Shown one piece after another: positions 1-9,123 of a DNA stretch of 64,000 bases. Source of the DNA: Symbiopectobacterium purcellii_A (GTDB lineage: Bacteria; Pseudomonadota; Gammaproteobacteria; Enterobacterales; Enterobacteriaceae); assembly GCF_052050035.1 (NCBI RefSeq), contig NZ_CP189882.1:3534001-3598000 (forward strand), given 5' to 3'. Position 1 is the stretch's first letter, and each line of letters begins with the position of its first letter. The position numbers and the translations under genes are program-made. The notes beneath the pieces were generated by a model. It made no database searches and was not told the origin of the DNA. It saw only the letters and a list, made by a program, of their open reading frames with translations.

Positions 1-429
1 ACCTTCTTTTTGTCCGGCTCCCTTTTTATCATAACTTCCTCACTGAATCGAAACTTCCTTAACCCCGTAGTGTAACTTCTAATATTAATCGGAACAGTTA
101 ACCCTTTTTGCTGTGATATTCGCCAATAGTGAGAGGGGAACCTCAGGAGGTCGTAAGCATAGGGGCAAAAAAAAGCTGGTAAAAACCGGCTAAAGGATCG
201 GAAATTGGGAAATAAATGATGATAGCAACGCTATTTTACCGCGTTGTGTTCGGCGCTTTTGTCGATTGATGCGATTAATTATTGAGCGATAGCATCTGTA
301 ATGCACGGCACCCATTTGCTGTTGTGATTGTTTACAATGATTTGACCGTAGATAGCACGTAAGCCTGTCTCACGCCATCCGCTTTTTGCCATATAATCCC
401 GTGCTTTACGTTTGAGCTTTGGGGTAAGG
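1..429. other. Non-coding region upstream of menF
   Basis: I see no convincing gene in this stretch. A TATAAT hexamer at 392-397 sits about 35 bases before the likely menF start and could be the -10 element of its promoter; I see no good -35 at the right spacing. The rest is AT-rich and could hold an upstream regulatory region or a decayed gene. Confidence 0.4.
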
Positions 430-881
430 GTGAAACAACTTTCTCACTTGTTGCGTCGTATGCAGCAGGTATTGCGTGAACCGCAGCCAGCATTGCCGGG
501 AAGCCGACAACTCTTCGTCTCTTTGTCCATGGATGTCGCGGCGGCAGAAGAGAGTGAGCCATCACTGTTGCCCTGGTTGGCCACCCAGCCCGTTTATCCC
601 CAGTTTTACTGGCAGCACCGGCAGGAGCCGGAAGAGGCTGCTGTGTGTGGTATCGTGCGCGGTTTTCGTCATGCCATTGATGCATAAGGTTTTTTCAATG
701 TTATCGCAGTGCGTCAGATGTGCGTGTCTGGGGCCTCAACGGTTTTGAGCGTACCACTGCGGATGGGGAAGAATCGGCTGACTACCTCTTTTTACCGCGC
801 GTTGAAGTCATTCGTCAGGGCAACCAGCTAAGTCTCAAGGTGAATTTGTTCAGTGAGGCCTCACTGCAGGCGGATGCCGAT
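430..881 (+). pseudogene. menF: menF remnant, isochorismate synthase (frameshifted, 3' lost)
   Basis: MenF converts chorismate to isochorismate, the entry step of menaquinone synthesis. The N-terminal part is recognisable: residues reading YPQFYWQHR and, further on, VWGLNGFE and LFLPRVEV match the start of enterobacterial MenF. The likely start is GTG at 430, behind a purine-rich GGGGTAAG. The first frame ends at a TAA at 685-687, and the family sequence resumes in another frame from about 690, so a single-base indel lies near 685. The gene is then cut at 881 by an IS30 end, leaving about 150 of some 430 residues and none of the catalytic chorismate-binding domain. It cannot make an active enzyme. 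Confidence 0.85.
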
Positions 882-1615
882 GCCCCATTCCCACTCGAAA
901 CGCAACAAAACGGTAGAGGCTTATGCCACCAGTAAGTGCGTTAAAAATACCTCATTGGGAGAACGATAGCCCAGCGATTTTCTGCCCCTTGTATTGAGTA
1001 TGTGTTCGAGTTCGGCAATCTTACGATGACTGACCTGACTGAAGTCTGTTCCCTTTGGGTAAAAACGTCGTATCAGCCCGTTGGTGTGCTCATTCAAGCC
1101 CCTCTCCCAGGAATGATAAGGATGGGCAAAGTAGACCTGCGCCCCTGTGATTTGAGTAATTTGCTCGTGCAGAGCGAATTCAGGGCCGTTATCAGCTGTT
1201 AGGGTCTTAAACTTGCAAAAGGTATTAGCTTCAATGTCCCTGAAAGCAGCAACCACAGTCTCCGCACGCTTATTAGGCAGTTTGCGAATGATGACGGTTT
1301 TCAATGCATTATCTACGATGGTTAACAAGAATGACTTCTGGTCTTTGCCAAAAATAGTGTCAATTTCGAAGTGGCCAGGCTCCTGTTTAAGCTCGGCTTG
1401 AGCTGGGCGATACTCAATACCAACACGGTTGGGAATAGGGCCTGATTTGAGGTTTTCGGCATTGTACCTGTAACGTTTTCCCCGATGAGGAAGTTGCTGA
1501 TATAGCTCCCCGCCAGCCTGTCTCTCCTGCAGGATATAGCGATATAGCGTATTCTTGCTGACAGATATACCGAATTCCAGGTGCAAACGGCCACTGATGA
1601 TTTCAGGTGAAGAGT

Positions 1616-2671
1616 GGCTTTGTTGAATAAATCGAACTTTCAGGGGATCGCCGGATCAAAGCACTATCATCGCTCCCGATAGCAGCTCCCCATGGCAAAG
1701 CAAAAGTTTAAAATCACCAACTGGCCCACCTACAACAAAGCACTCAGACAACGCGGCTCCCTGACGGTCTGGCTTGATGAGTCGGCCATCGCTGCATGGA
1801 CTGACAGTGCTTCGCCTGAAGGTCGTGGTCGGCCGCTTTACTACACCGATATGGCTGTTACCACGGTTTTGATGATAAAGCGCGTGTTTAACCTGTCGCT
1901 CCGGGCATTACAGGGCTTTGTCGACTCGGTTTTTACACTGATGAGCCTGCCACTGCGCTGCCCGGACTACTCTCTGGTCAGTCGGCGGGCAAAAACCGTC
2001 AGTATCAGCATAAAAACGCCAACGCGTGGTGAAATCTCGCATCTGGTCATCGACAGTACCGGTCTGAAGGTCTTTGGCGAAGGTGAATGGAAAGTCAGGC
2101 AGCATGGGGCTGACAGACGAAGAGTGTGGCGCAAGCTTCATCTGGCAGCAGACAGTGCGACGCATGAGATTATCTGTGCCGACTTATCGCTCAGCGGAAC
2201 GACAGATGCGCAGGCACTGCCGGGCCTGATTAGCCAAACCCACCGAAAAATCAGGGAAGTGTCAGCAGACGGTGCTTATGACGCCCGTTACTGCCACGAT
2301 GCGTTGCTAAGAAAGAAAATCAGGCCCCTTATCCCGCCGCGAAGCGGAGCCAAATACTGGCCGGACAAGTACCATGAACGTAACCATGCGGTGGCGAATC
2401 AGCGTCTGAGCGGGAGTAATGATATGTGGAAAAAGAAAGTGGGTTATCACCGGCGTTCAGTGGCAGAAACAGCGATGTTCCGCATAAAAACTTTGCTGGG
2501 TGGCCATCTGAGCCTGCGTGACTATGAGGCTCAAGTAGGTGAAGCCATAGCGATGGTCAAAGCGCTGAACCGTATGACGTTGTTGGGTATGCCACACAGC
2601 GTCAGGATAGGATAACAGGTGTAACAGAGGGAGTCATCCTGTCGGCTAATTCTGATTTATTCAACAAAGCC
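1616..2671 (+). mobile_element. IS903-like IS5-family element
   Basis: A complete 1056-bp element with terminal inverted repeats starting GGCTTTGTTGAATAAATC. It is flanked by a perfect 9-bp duplication, GTGAAGAGT, at 1607-1615 and 2672-2680, as expected for the IS903 group. It is inserted in the divergent IS30 element. Confidence 0.95.
1692..2615 (+). CDS. IS5-family (IS903 group) transposase
   Basis: A 307-residue DDE transposase that should cut and paste the element carrying it. Catalytic residues can be placed in VIDSTGLKV (Asp), SADGAYD (Asp) and RRSVAETAMFRIK (Glu, the Y-x2-R-x3-E-x6-K type signature of the IS4/IS5 group). The length is normal for IS903 (about 307 residues). The frame is open and the terminal repeats are intact, so this copy may still be active. 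It could also act in trans on the 189-bp MITE-B family, which shares its ends. Confidence 0.93.
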   Translation: MAKQKFKITNWPTYNKALRQRGSLTVWLDESAIAAWTDSASPEGRGRPLYYTDMAVTTVLMIKRVFNLSLRALQGFVDSVFTLMSLPLRCPDYSLVSRRAKTVSISIKTPTRGEISHLVIDSTGLKVFGEGEWKVRQHGADRRRVWRKLHLAADSATHEIICADLSLSGTTDAQALPGLISQTHRKIREVSADGAYDARYCHDALLRKKIRPLIPPRSGAKYWPDKYHERNHAVANQRLSGSNDMWKKKVGYHRRSVAETAMFRIKTLLGGHLSLRDYEAQVGEAIAMVKALNRMTLLGMPHSVRIG

Positions 2672-2751
2672 GTGAAGAGTGAGTGGAAAGCGCCTGCCTG
2701 ATGAAGTTCTGAATGTGTGGCTCCAACTGGTAAAAAGCATTGTTTGGCAGA

Positions 2752-3788
2752 AAACTAGTTGCTGAATAGAGACTTGCATTTTTTGTCAGGCTATTGAGAA
2801 TAAAAAGAGGTTTAACTTAGAGAATAAAGGTTTGAAATGATCAACAAAGAGCGGTTGTTACGAGATAATCGTTTATGTAAAGCAATCATTGGATTATCAG
2901 TCGAAGAATTGAAAAATTTAGCCGCTGAATTTTCAGCTTGTTATTTGATTTATCGGAAAAAGAATCGAAAAGATCACGAGCGGCAGATGGGTGCAGGGCA
3001 GAAAGGATTTATCCCAACCCCATTAGATAAACTGCTTTTTATTTTATTGTATTTAAAATGTTATCCGACCTATGATTTGCAAGGACTTCTTTTTGGTTTA
3101 GATAGAACACGGGTATGTCGCTGGGTAAAAATATTATTGCCGGTTTTAGAGATGACCTTGGGGCGAGAATGTGTTTTGCCCGCTCGTCAAATTCGCTCTG
3201 CTGAGGAATTTTTTCGCGCCTTTCCTGGAGTTAAAGACGTCTTTATTGATGGGACAGAGCGACCTGTCCAAAAGCCTAAGAATCTGCGTCGGCGAAAAAA
3301 AATGTATTCGGGAAAGAAAAGACAGACCACTCGAAAAGGGCTTATTATGACTGACGAAACAAGGCAAATTGGATTTATCCCCATGAGCAAAAATGGGCGC
3401 GGTCACGATAAACGCTTACTCGATAAAGTCGATATAATTCGCCATATTCCTCCTGAGGTAACCATCTGGGCAGATACCGGTTTTCAAGGTATAGATAAAC
3501 AGCATCCTAATACACAAATCCCAAAAAAAGGAACTCGAAAAAGACCTTTATCGCCTGAACAAAAACAAGAAAATAAAATAATCTCGGGCATCCGTATTAC
3601 AGTTGAACACGCCATCGCGGGTATCAAGCGCCTCGGTTGCATGACCCAAATTTTACGGAATCGTAGACCCTTTATTGATGATACCTTCTTACTCCTTAGC
3701 GCCGGTCTTTGGAATTTCCATCTCAGAACAGCGTAAAATTTACTTCAATCACCGAAACACCCTTATTTCACTATTAAGCAACACGCTT
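2752..3788 (+). mobile_element. IS5-D element, complete copy
   Basis: 1037 bp. The ends are AAACTAGTTGCTGAATAG at the left and, reversed, AAGCGTGTTGCTTAATAG at the right. The 3-bp sequence AGA is duplicated at 2749-2751 and 3789-3791. It is inserted in the divergent IS30 element. Confidence 0.9.
2837..3736 (+). CDS. IS5-superfamily transposase (HTH plus DDE_4 domain)
   Basis: 299 residues. The N-terminal third contains a helix-turn-helix-like region (about residues 60-100, LQGLLFGLDRTRVCRWVK). The rest is a DDE domain with catalytic residues in FIDGTERPV, WADTGFQG and ITVEHAIAGIKR. This layout resembles the ISL2/IS1031 side of the IS5 family; that subgroup is inference. The frame is intact. 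Compared with the other copies it has Gly instead of Arg in the NGRRHDKR stretch. Confidence 0.88.
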   Translation: MINKERLLRDNRLCKAIIGLSVEELKNLAAEFSACYLIYRKKNRKDHERQMGAGQKGFIPTPLDKLLFILLYLKCYPTYDLQGLLFGLDRTRVCRWVKILLPVLEMTLGRECVLPARQIRSAEEFFRAFPGVKDVFIDGTERPVQKPKNLRRRKKMYSGKKRQTTRKGLIMTDETRQIGFIPMSKNGRGHDKRLLDKVDIIRHIPPEVTIWADTGFQGIDKQHPNTQIPKKGTRKRPLSPEQKQENKIISGIRITVEHAIAGIKRLGCMTQILRNRRPFIDDTFLLLSAGLWNFHLRTA

Positions 3789-4016
3789 AGAGGCTTATGA
3801 CGGCGTTCCCGGGCCAGAGTGTCCGCCCTTCTACATCAGTAGACACCATTGAAAGTAGGGTCAGTATTGCGTCTGAGTTCCCTACTGATGGTCGAGCGAG
3901 GCAGAGCAAGCTCTCTGGCGATGGTAGCTTGGTTGACACCTTCACCACGCCGCTTTTCGATGTAGAACCGTTCTTTCTGAGTCAGATGTTTTCCCTGCAT
4001 GCAACAGGCTCTCCAG

Positions 4017-4571
4017 TATAGCTAAACGACTTAATTTTGATTACATTATTTAAATGAGCTATTCAATTGATTTTAGACGTAAAGTGATATCTACACGGAA
4101 AAACGAAGGGTTGAGTATCCGAGAAACAGCGAAGCAATTTCGGATTGGCCCTGCCTCTGTATCGCGTTGGATTAATCAAATATAGCCAACCGACTTAAAA
4201 ATGATTACATCCTATGCCCTGATATGCGGCAAAGAAGCATAGCTGGCTGTTATCAAAATAATGTCGCTTGGCTATAGAGTCAAAAGCATCGACCACGCGT
4301 CAGCGAAAGATCGATAAATCCGAGTTGATAAAAGATGTTGAACAATATCCAGATGCTTACCAAAAAGAACGTGCAGAGCGTTTTGGCGTTTGTCAGAAGG
4401 CCATTTGGCAAGCGCTTAAAAAGCTGGGATTGACCTATAAAAAAAACTCTACGTCATCCGAAAGCCGACGAAAACGCCCGGCAGGGATTTCAACAAAAAA
4501 AACAACAGTATGAAAAAGAAGGTAAACCTATTGTTTTTATTGATAAAAGTGGTTTTTCACACGATGCCCAC
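4017..4571 (+). mobile_element. Truncated IS630 copy containing MITE-A
   Basis: Starts with the normal IS630 left end (TATAGCTAAACGACTTAATT) and is cut after about 455 bases of IS630 sequence where an IS30 end begins at 4572. A MITE-A copy lies inside at 4181-4276. The remnant holds orfA, broken by the MITE, and the first bases of orfB. The first catalytic motif, FIDESGF in the other copies, reads FIDKSGF here. Confidence 0.9.
4181..4276 (+). repeat. MITE-A copy inside IS630 orfA
   Basis: A 96-bp non-coding element from TATAGCCAACCGAC to GTCGCTTGGCTATA, ending in the TA duplication typical of IS630 targets. It splits orfA of the surrounding IS630 after codon 44 or so. Confidence 0.93.
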
Positions 4572-5674
4572 GCCCCATTCCCACTCGAAACGCAACAAAG
4601 TGACCCACTGGCCAGAGTCGGATAAAATCACCGTTCTGGCCCTACTGGAGATCCCGTTGCATGCAGGGAAAACATCTGACTCACAAAGAACGGTTCTACA
4701 TCGAAAAGCGGCGTGGTGATGGGGTTAACCAGGCCACCATCGCCCGGGAACTGGAGCTTCCTCGTTCTACCATCAGCAGGGAACTCAGACGCAATACCGA
4801 CGCCGCTTTCAACGGGGTCTATTCCTGCAGAAGGGCCGAAACGTTGGCCAGAGGGCGGCGGCAGAAAACACGGCCGGACAGCGTGATTAACCAGCTTGAA
4901 CCGCACATTCAGGACGTTATCAGAACGGCGCTGTCTACCCACACCTCACCTGAGGTCATCAGTGGGCGCCTGGTCCTGGAATTTGGCCTGTCCGTCAGCA
5001 AGAACTCGCTCTATCGCTATATCCAGCAGGAGCGCCGGGCCGGCGGTGAGCTGTATCAGCAGCTCCCTCATCGGGGTAAACGGTATAACTATCAGACCGA
5101 TGAGAACAAACGCGGTCCTATTCCCAACCGTGTTGGCATTGAGCAGCGGCCGGCCGTTGCTGACCTCAAGCAGGAACCCGGGCATTTCGAGATTGACACC
5201 ATCTTTGGCAAAGATCAGAAATCATTCCTGCTGACGGTGGTCGATAAAGCCGTCAAGCTGGTCATCATTCGCAAACTGCCCAACAAGCGAGCAGAGACAG
5301 TGGTAGCGGCCTTCAGGGACATCGTTGCCAATACCTTTTGCGAGTTTAAAACCCTGACTGCTGACAACGGTTCTGAATTTTCCCAGCACGGGGAAATTAC
5401 AAAAGTCACGGGGGCACCGGTCTACTTTGCCCGGCCATATCATTCCTGGGAACGCGGGTTGAATGAGCATACCAACGGGCTGATACGGCGTTTTTACCCG
5501 AAGGGAACGGACTTCAATTATGTCACCCATCGCAAGGTTGCAGCACTCGAACACCTGCTCAATACGCGAGGCCGAAAATCGCTGGGTTATCGTTCTCCAA
5601 ATGAGGTATTTTTAACGCACTTACAGGCGGCATAATGCCCTACCGTTTTGTTGCGTTTCGACTGGGAATGGGGC
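4572..5674 (+). mobile_element. IS30-family element, complete copy
   Basis: 1103 bp, with left end GCCCCATTCCCACTCGAAAC and its imperfect complement at the right. The left neighbour is a truncated IS630 and the right neighbour is menC, so the element sits at a rearrangement joint rather than in one clean target. Confidence 0.92.
4661..5635 (+). CDS. IS30-family transposase
   Basis: 324 residues, the usual IS30 length. The N-terminal helix-turn-helix (about residues 20-45, NQATIARELELPRSTISREL) should bind the element ends. The catalytic DDE triad lies in FEIDTIFG, TADNGSEF and NEHTNGLIRRF. The frame is intact and both terminal repeats are present, so the copy is potentially active. Confidence 0.93.
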   Translation: MQGKHLTHKERFYIEKRRGDGVNQATIARELELPRSTISRELRRNTDAAFNGVYSCRRAETLARGRRQKTRPDSVINQLEPHIQDVIRTALSTHTSPEVISGRLVLEFGLSVSKNSLYRYIQQERRAGGELYQQLPHRGKRYNYQTDENKRGPIPNRVGIEQRPAVADLKQEPGHFEIDTIFGKDQKSFLLTVVDKAVKLVIIRKLPNKRAETVVAAFRDIVANTFCEFKTLTADNGSEFSQHGEITKVTGAPVYFARPYHSWERGLNEHTNGLIRRFYPKGTDFNYVTHRKVAALEHLLNTRGRKSLGYRSPNEVFLTHLQAA

Positions 5675-6402
5675 AAAGTGGCGAAAATCAAGGTTGGGCT
5701 ATACGAAGCGGTGCGTGACGGCATGATAGTCAATGTGCTGCTGGAAGCGCTGCCGGATTTGACGCTGTGTCTGGATGCCAACCGCAGTTGGACGCGCGTC
5801 AAAGGCGATGGCTTTGCGCGCTATGTGGCACCAGAACTGCGTTCACGCATTGCGTTTCTTGAAGAACCGTGCAAAACCCGTGAAGAATCCCGCGCTTTTG
5901 CGCGTGACACCGGTATTGCTATCGCCTGGGATGAGAGCGTGCGTGAGGCCGATTTTCGCGTGCAGGCGGAACCTGGCGTAAGCGCGATCATCATCAAACC
6001 GACGCTGGTGGGCAGTCTGGCACGTTGCGAGCAATTGGTGCGTGAAGCGCATCAGGCCGGTTTGACGGCGGTAATCAGTTCCAGCATTAAGCGTGTTGCT
6101 TAATAGTGAAATAAGGGTGTTTCGGTGATTGAAGTAAATTTTACGCTGTTCTGAGATGGAAATTCCAAAGACCGGCGCTAAGGAGTAAGAAGTTATCATC
6201 AATAAAGAGTCTGTAAAGAATTTTGTGTAAATGGCTCCATTGCTTAACCGGAGATTCGTTCTCCATACATCAACATGAATTGGCTCATAGCAGGTTTCCA
6301 GTCTCTGATTGGCAAGGTCCATTTAGCAGAGATATTATGCAAGGCTAGATAGAGTAATTTTATCACCGAGTCATCCGTTGGAAATATTCGTCGCGTTTTC
6401 GT

Positions 6403-6456
6403 TATAGCCAAGCGACATTATTTTGATAACAGCCAGCTATGCTTCTTTGCCGCATA
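6403..6456 (-). repeat. Half of a MITE-A, joined to IS630
   Basis: The first 54 bases of MITE-A (in the TATAGCCAAGCGACATT orientation) run into an IS630 left end at the internal TA. The other half of the MITE is absent. IS256 sequence resumes directly after the IS630 right end. Confidence 0.9.
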
Positions 6457-7536
6457 TAGCTAAACGACTTAATTTTGATTACATTATTTAAATGAGCTAT
6501 TCAATTGATTTTAGACGTAAAGTGATATCTACACGGAAAAACGAAGGGTTGAGTATCCGAGAAACAGCGAAGCAATTTCGGATTGGCCCTGCCTCTGTAT
6601 CGCGTTGGATTAATCAAATAGAGTCAAAAGCATCGACCACGCGTCAGCGAAAGATCGATAAATCCGAGTTGATAAAAGATGTTGAACAATGGCTTTGTTG
6701 AATAATTTAACCGTTTGATTTACATCTTCTTTAGGTAGAATGCATGTACAGAGACTGTATTTTGTTAGAACGACAAATCAAGTAGTTAGCACAATAAAAA
6801 GCATTACGGCTGGAAAACTTAGTTGTTGAAGTGTTATAATAATTATGTAAATCAGCATGTTAAATTATTCAACAAAGCCTTGAACAATATCCAGATGCTT
6901 ACCAAAAAGAACGTGCAGAGCGTTTTGGCGTTTGTCAGAAGGCCATTTGGCAAGCGCTTAAAAAGCTGGGATTGACCTATAAAAAAAACTCTACGTCATC
7001 CGAAAGCCGACGAAAACGCCCGGCAGGGATTTCAACAAAAAAAACAACAGTATGAAAAAGAAGGTAAACCTATTGTTTTTATTGATGAAAGTGGTTTTTC
7101 ACACGATGCCCCACGGACTCACGGCTATTCCCCAAAAGGTCAACGGTGTTTTGGCCTGAAGAACTGGGGAGCTAGGGGAAGAACAAATGTTATCGGCGCT
7201 TTATTAGGCACAACGCTGTTTGCTATCGGATTATTTGATATCAATATTAACAGCGATGTTTTCTATGCCTGGGTCACACAAGTCCTTATCCCAGTACTCC
7301 CTAAAAACAGTGTAATCATGATGGACAATGCCACTTTTCACAAAAAACATAATATTCAACAAGTCATCATCGATGCAGGGTATATGGTGGAGTATTTGCC
7401 TACATATTCGCCAGATCTTAACCCAATTGAGCATAAATGGGCACAAGCAAAAAGCAAAAAAAGAGAGATGGGTTGCGATACAGAGAGTTTGTTCTCAGTC
7501 CATATGGTGTAATCAAAATTAAGTCGCTTGGCTATA
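6455..7536 (+). mobile_element. IS630 copy carrying MITE-B
   Basis: Left end TATAGCTAAACGAC, right end GTCGCTTGGCTATA. Subtracting the 189-bp MITE-B at 6691-6879 and its 9-bp duplication leaves the standard 884 bp. OrfA is split by the MITE; orfB (about 7060-7512) is open, with FIDESGF, MMDNATF and NPIEHKW catalytic motifs. Confidence 0.93.
6691..6879 (+). repeat. MITE-B copy (diverged) inside IS630
   Basis: 189 bp from GGCTTTGTTGAATAATTTAA to its complement, flanked by TTGAACAAT (9 bp) on both sides. It differs from the four near-identical copies at about 15 visible positions, so it is an older or separate lineage. Confidence 0.92.
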
Positions 7537-8319
7537 TCTTGCGCAATGAAGCATTTAACGACTCTATCGCGTTGGTGGTGTAGATAACCTTGCGGATCTC
7601 CGGCGGAAAGTCAAAAATGACGATGAGACGTTCCCAATTATTTCTCCACGACGGGCTGATCGTCGGGAACTGCTCATCCCATTTGGCCGCGAAGGCATCC
7701 AGGGCCTCTTCAGCGCCCTCTAGCGTTGCGGAACTATAGATGGTGCGCAGGTCAGCAGCAACGGCCTTACGCTCTTTCCAGCCGACGTAGCGCAGCGAGT
7801 TCCGCACCTGATGCACAATGCAGAGCTGTACCCGCGTATGCGGGTAAACAGCTTCAATGGCATCAGGAAAGCCTTTCAGGCCATCGCAGCAGGCGACGAA
7901 GATGTCCTTTAGCCCACGATTTTTCAGTTCTGTCATCACAGATAACCAGAACTTGGCCCCCTCAGTTTTGGCTATCCATAGCCCCAGCAGCTCTTTTTCG
8001 CCCTGGCCGTTGACGCCGAGGGCCAGATAAACAGACTTGTTGGCCACGGCTCCGCCGTCCTGGCTTTTGACAACAATACAGTCAAGGTAAACAATGGGAT
8101 AAAGCGCATCCAGCGGCCGTTGCTGCCAGCGCTTAACTTCATCCATCACAGCATTGGTCACTTGAGAAATGAAGCCAGCGGAAACATCGACCCCGTAGAC
8201 TTCTTTAAAGTGTGCCTGAATATCACGGGTTGATAACCCTCTGGAATAGAGATAAATAATGCGGTCATCGAAGCCGTTAAGCTGTTTTTCGTTCTTACCG
8301 ATCAGTGTCGGCTCGAAGG

Positions 8320-8415
8320 TATAGCCAAGCGACATTATTTTGATAACAGCCAGCTATGCTTCTTTGCCGCATATCAGGGCATAGGATGTAATCATTTTTA
8401 AGTCGGTTGGCTATA
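8320..8415 (-). repeat. MITE-A, left copy of composite
   Basis: A full 96-bp copy with terminal TATAGCC and GGCTATA. Its inner side abuts the transporter fragment. Confidence 0.93.
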
Positions 8416-9027
8416 CATGGCGAAGAAACCAAAGATACCGCCGAGGAAGAAGGGGATACGCCAGCCACCGCCGACAATCTGCTGCGGCGTTAATGTACTA
8501 TTGAGCAGTGTCGCAATCGCAGAACCAAGCAGAATACCGAGCGTCAGCCCGGCCGTCAGAATGCCACACGCCAGCCCAATCCGAGAACGCGGCACGTGTT
8601 CAGAGACAAATACCCAGGCTCCCGGCACTTCGCCACCAATCGCGGCACCCTGTAAAATGCGCATCAACAGCAGCAATACCGGCGCAGCGATCCCCATATT
8701 TTCATAGGTCAGCAGCATCCCCATGGCGAGCGTAGGCACCGCCATCAGAAAGATACTCAGGCTGAACATCTTTTTACGTCCCACCTGATCGCCAAAGTGG
8801 GCCATGATGATGCCCCCCAACGGGCGGGCCAGGTAGCCTGCGGCAAAAATACCGAAAGTTTGCAACTGGCGCAGCCACTCAGGAATATCAGGCGGGAAAA
8901 ACAGTTCGCCAATTACCGCTGCGAAAAACACGAAAATGATGAAATCGTAGAATTCCAACGCGCCACACAGCGCCGCCAGGGAGAGCGTTTTGTAATCCTG
9001 CCCGTTCAGTTGGCGCTGTTGTTGTGA
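8416..9027 (-). pseudogene. N-terminal half of an MFS (MHS-type) transporter
   Basis: About 204 residues on the minus strand, bounded by a MITE on each side. The opening reads QDYKTLSLAALCGALEFYDF, typical of metabolite:H+ symporters, followed by several hydrophobic segments and the MFS loop motif GDQVGRKKMF between helices 2 and 3, and RILQGAAIGGE in helix 4. The natural start codon is lost just outside the right MITE and the second half of the protein is missing. The substrate cannot be judged. This is a passenger, not at its original locus. Confidence 0.85.
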
Positions 9028-9123
9028 TATAGCCAACCGACTTAAAAATGATTACATCCTATGCCCTGATATGCGGCAAAGAAGCATAGCTGGCTGTTAT
9101 CAAAATAATGTCGCTTGGCTATA
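9028..9123 (+). repeat. MITE-A, right copy of composite
   Basis: A full 96-bp copy, inverted relative to the one at 8320. Confidence 0.93.

Larger units (their letters stand above)
921..4000 (-). pseudogene. IS30 transposase remnant (divergent lineage)
   Basis: Read on the minus strand from ATG at 4000. The N-terminal helix-turn-helix region lies at 3789-4000, a short middle piece at 2672-2751, and the catalytic domain at 921-1615. The catalytic part keeps all three DDE residues in the motifs FEIDTIFG, TADNGPEF and NEHTNG, but two other elements separate it from its N-terminus, so the protein cannot be made. Confidence 0.85.
882..4016 (-). mobile_element. Divergent IS30-family element, interrupted by IS903-like and IS5-D
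   Basis: One outer end is visible at 882 (GCCCCATTCCCACTCGAAAC), the same terminal repeat as the other IS30 copies. The body is clearly diverged from the three other IS30 copies. It is broken by an IS903-like element at 1616-2671 (9-bp duplication GTGAAGAGT on both sides) and by IS5-D at 2752-3788 (3-bp duplication AGA). Its far end is lost where a truncated IS630 begins at 4017. Confidence 0.85.
8320..9123. mobile_element. Composite unit: MITE-A, transporter fragment, inverted MITE-A
   Basis: Two MITE-A copies in opposite orientation (8320-8415 and 9028-9123) bracket 612 bases of a transporter gene. The whole unit sits in IS256 at one TA: IS256 reads GGTACTG elsewhere, and here the TA is present once on each outer side. 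It therefore looks like a single transposition of the bracketed segment. Confidence 0.8.

Noticed and set aside
3146..3406. 86- and 67-residue frames antisense to the IS5-D transposase
   Set aside because: Shadows of the transposase, repeated only because the element is repeated.
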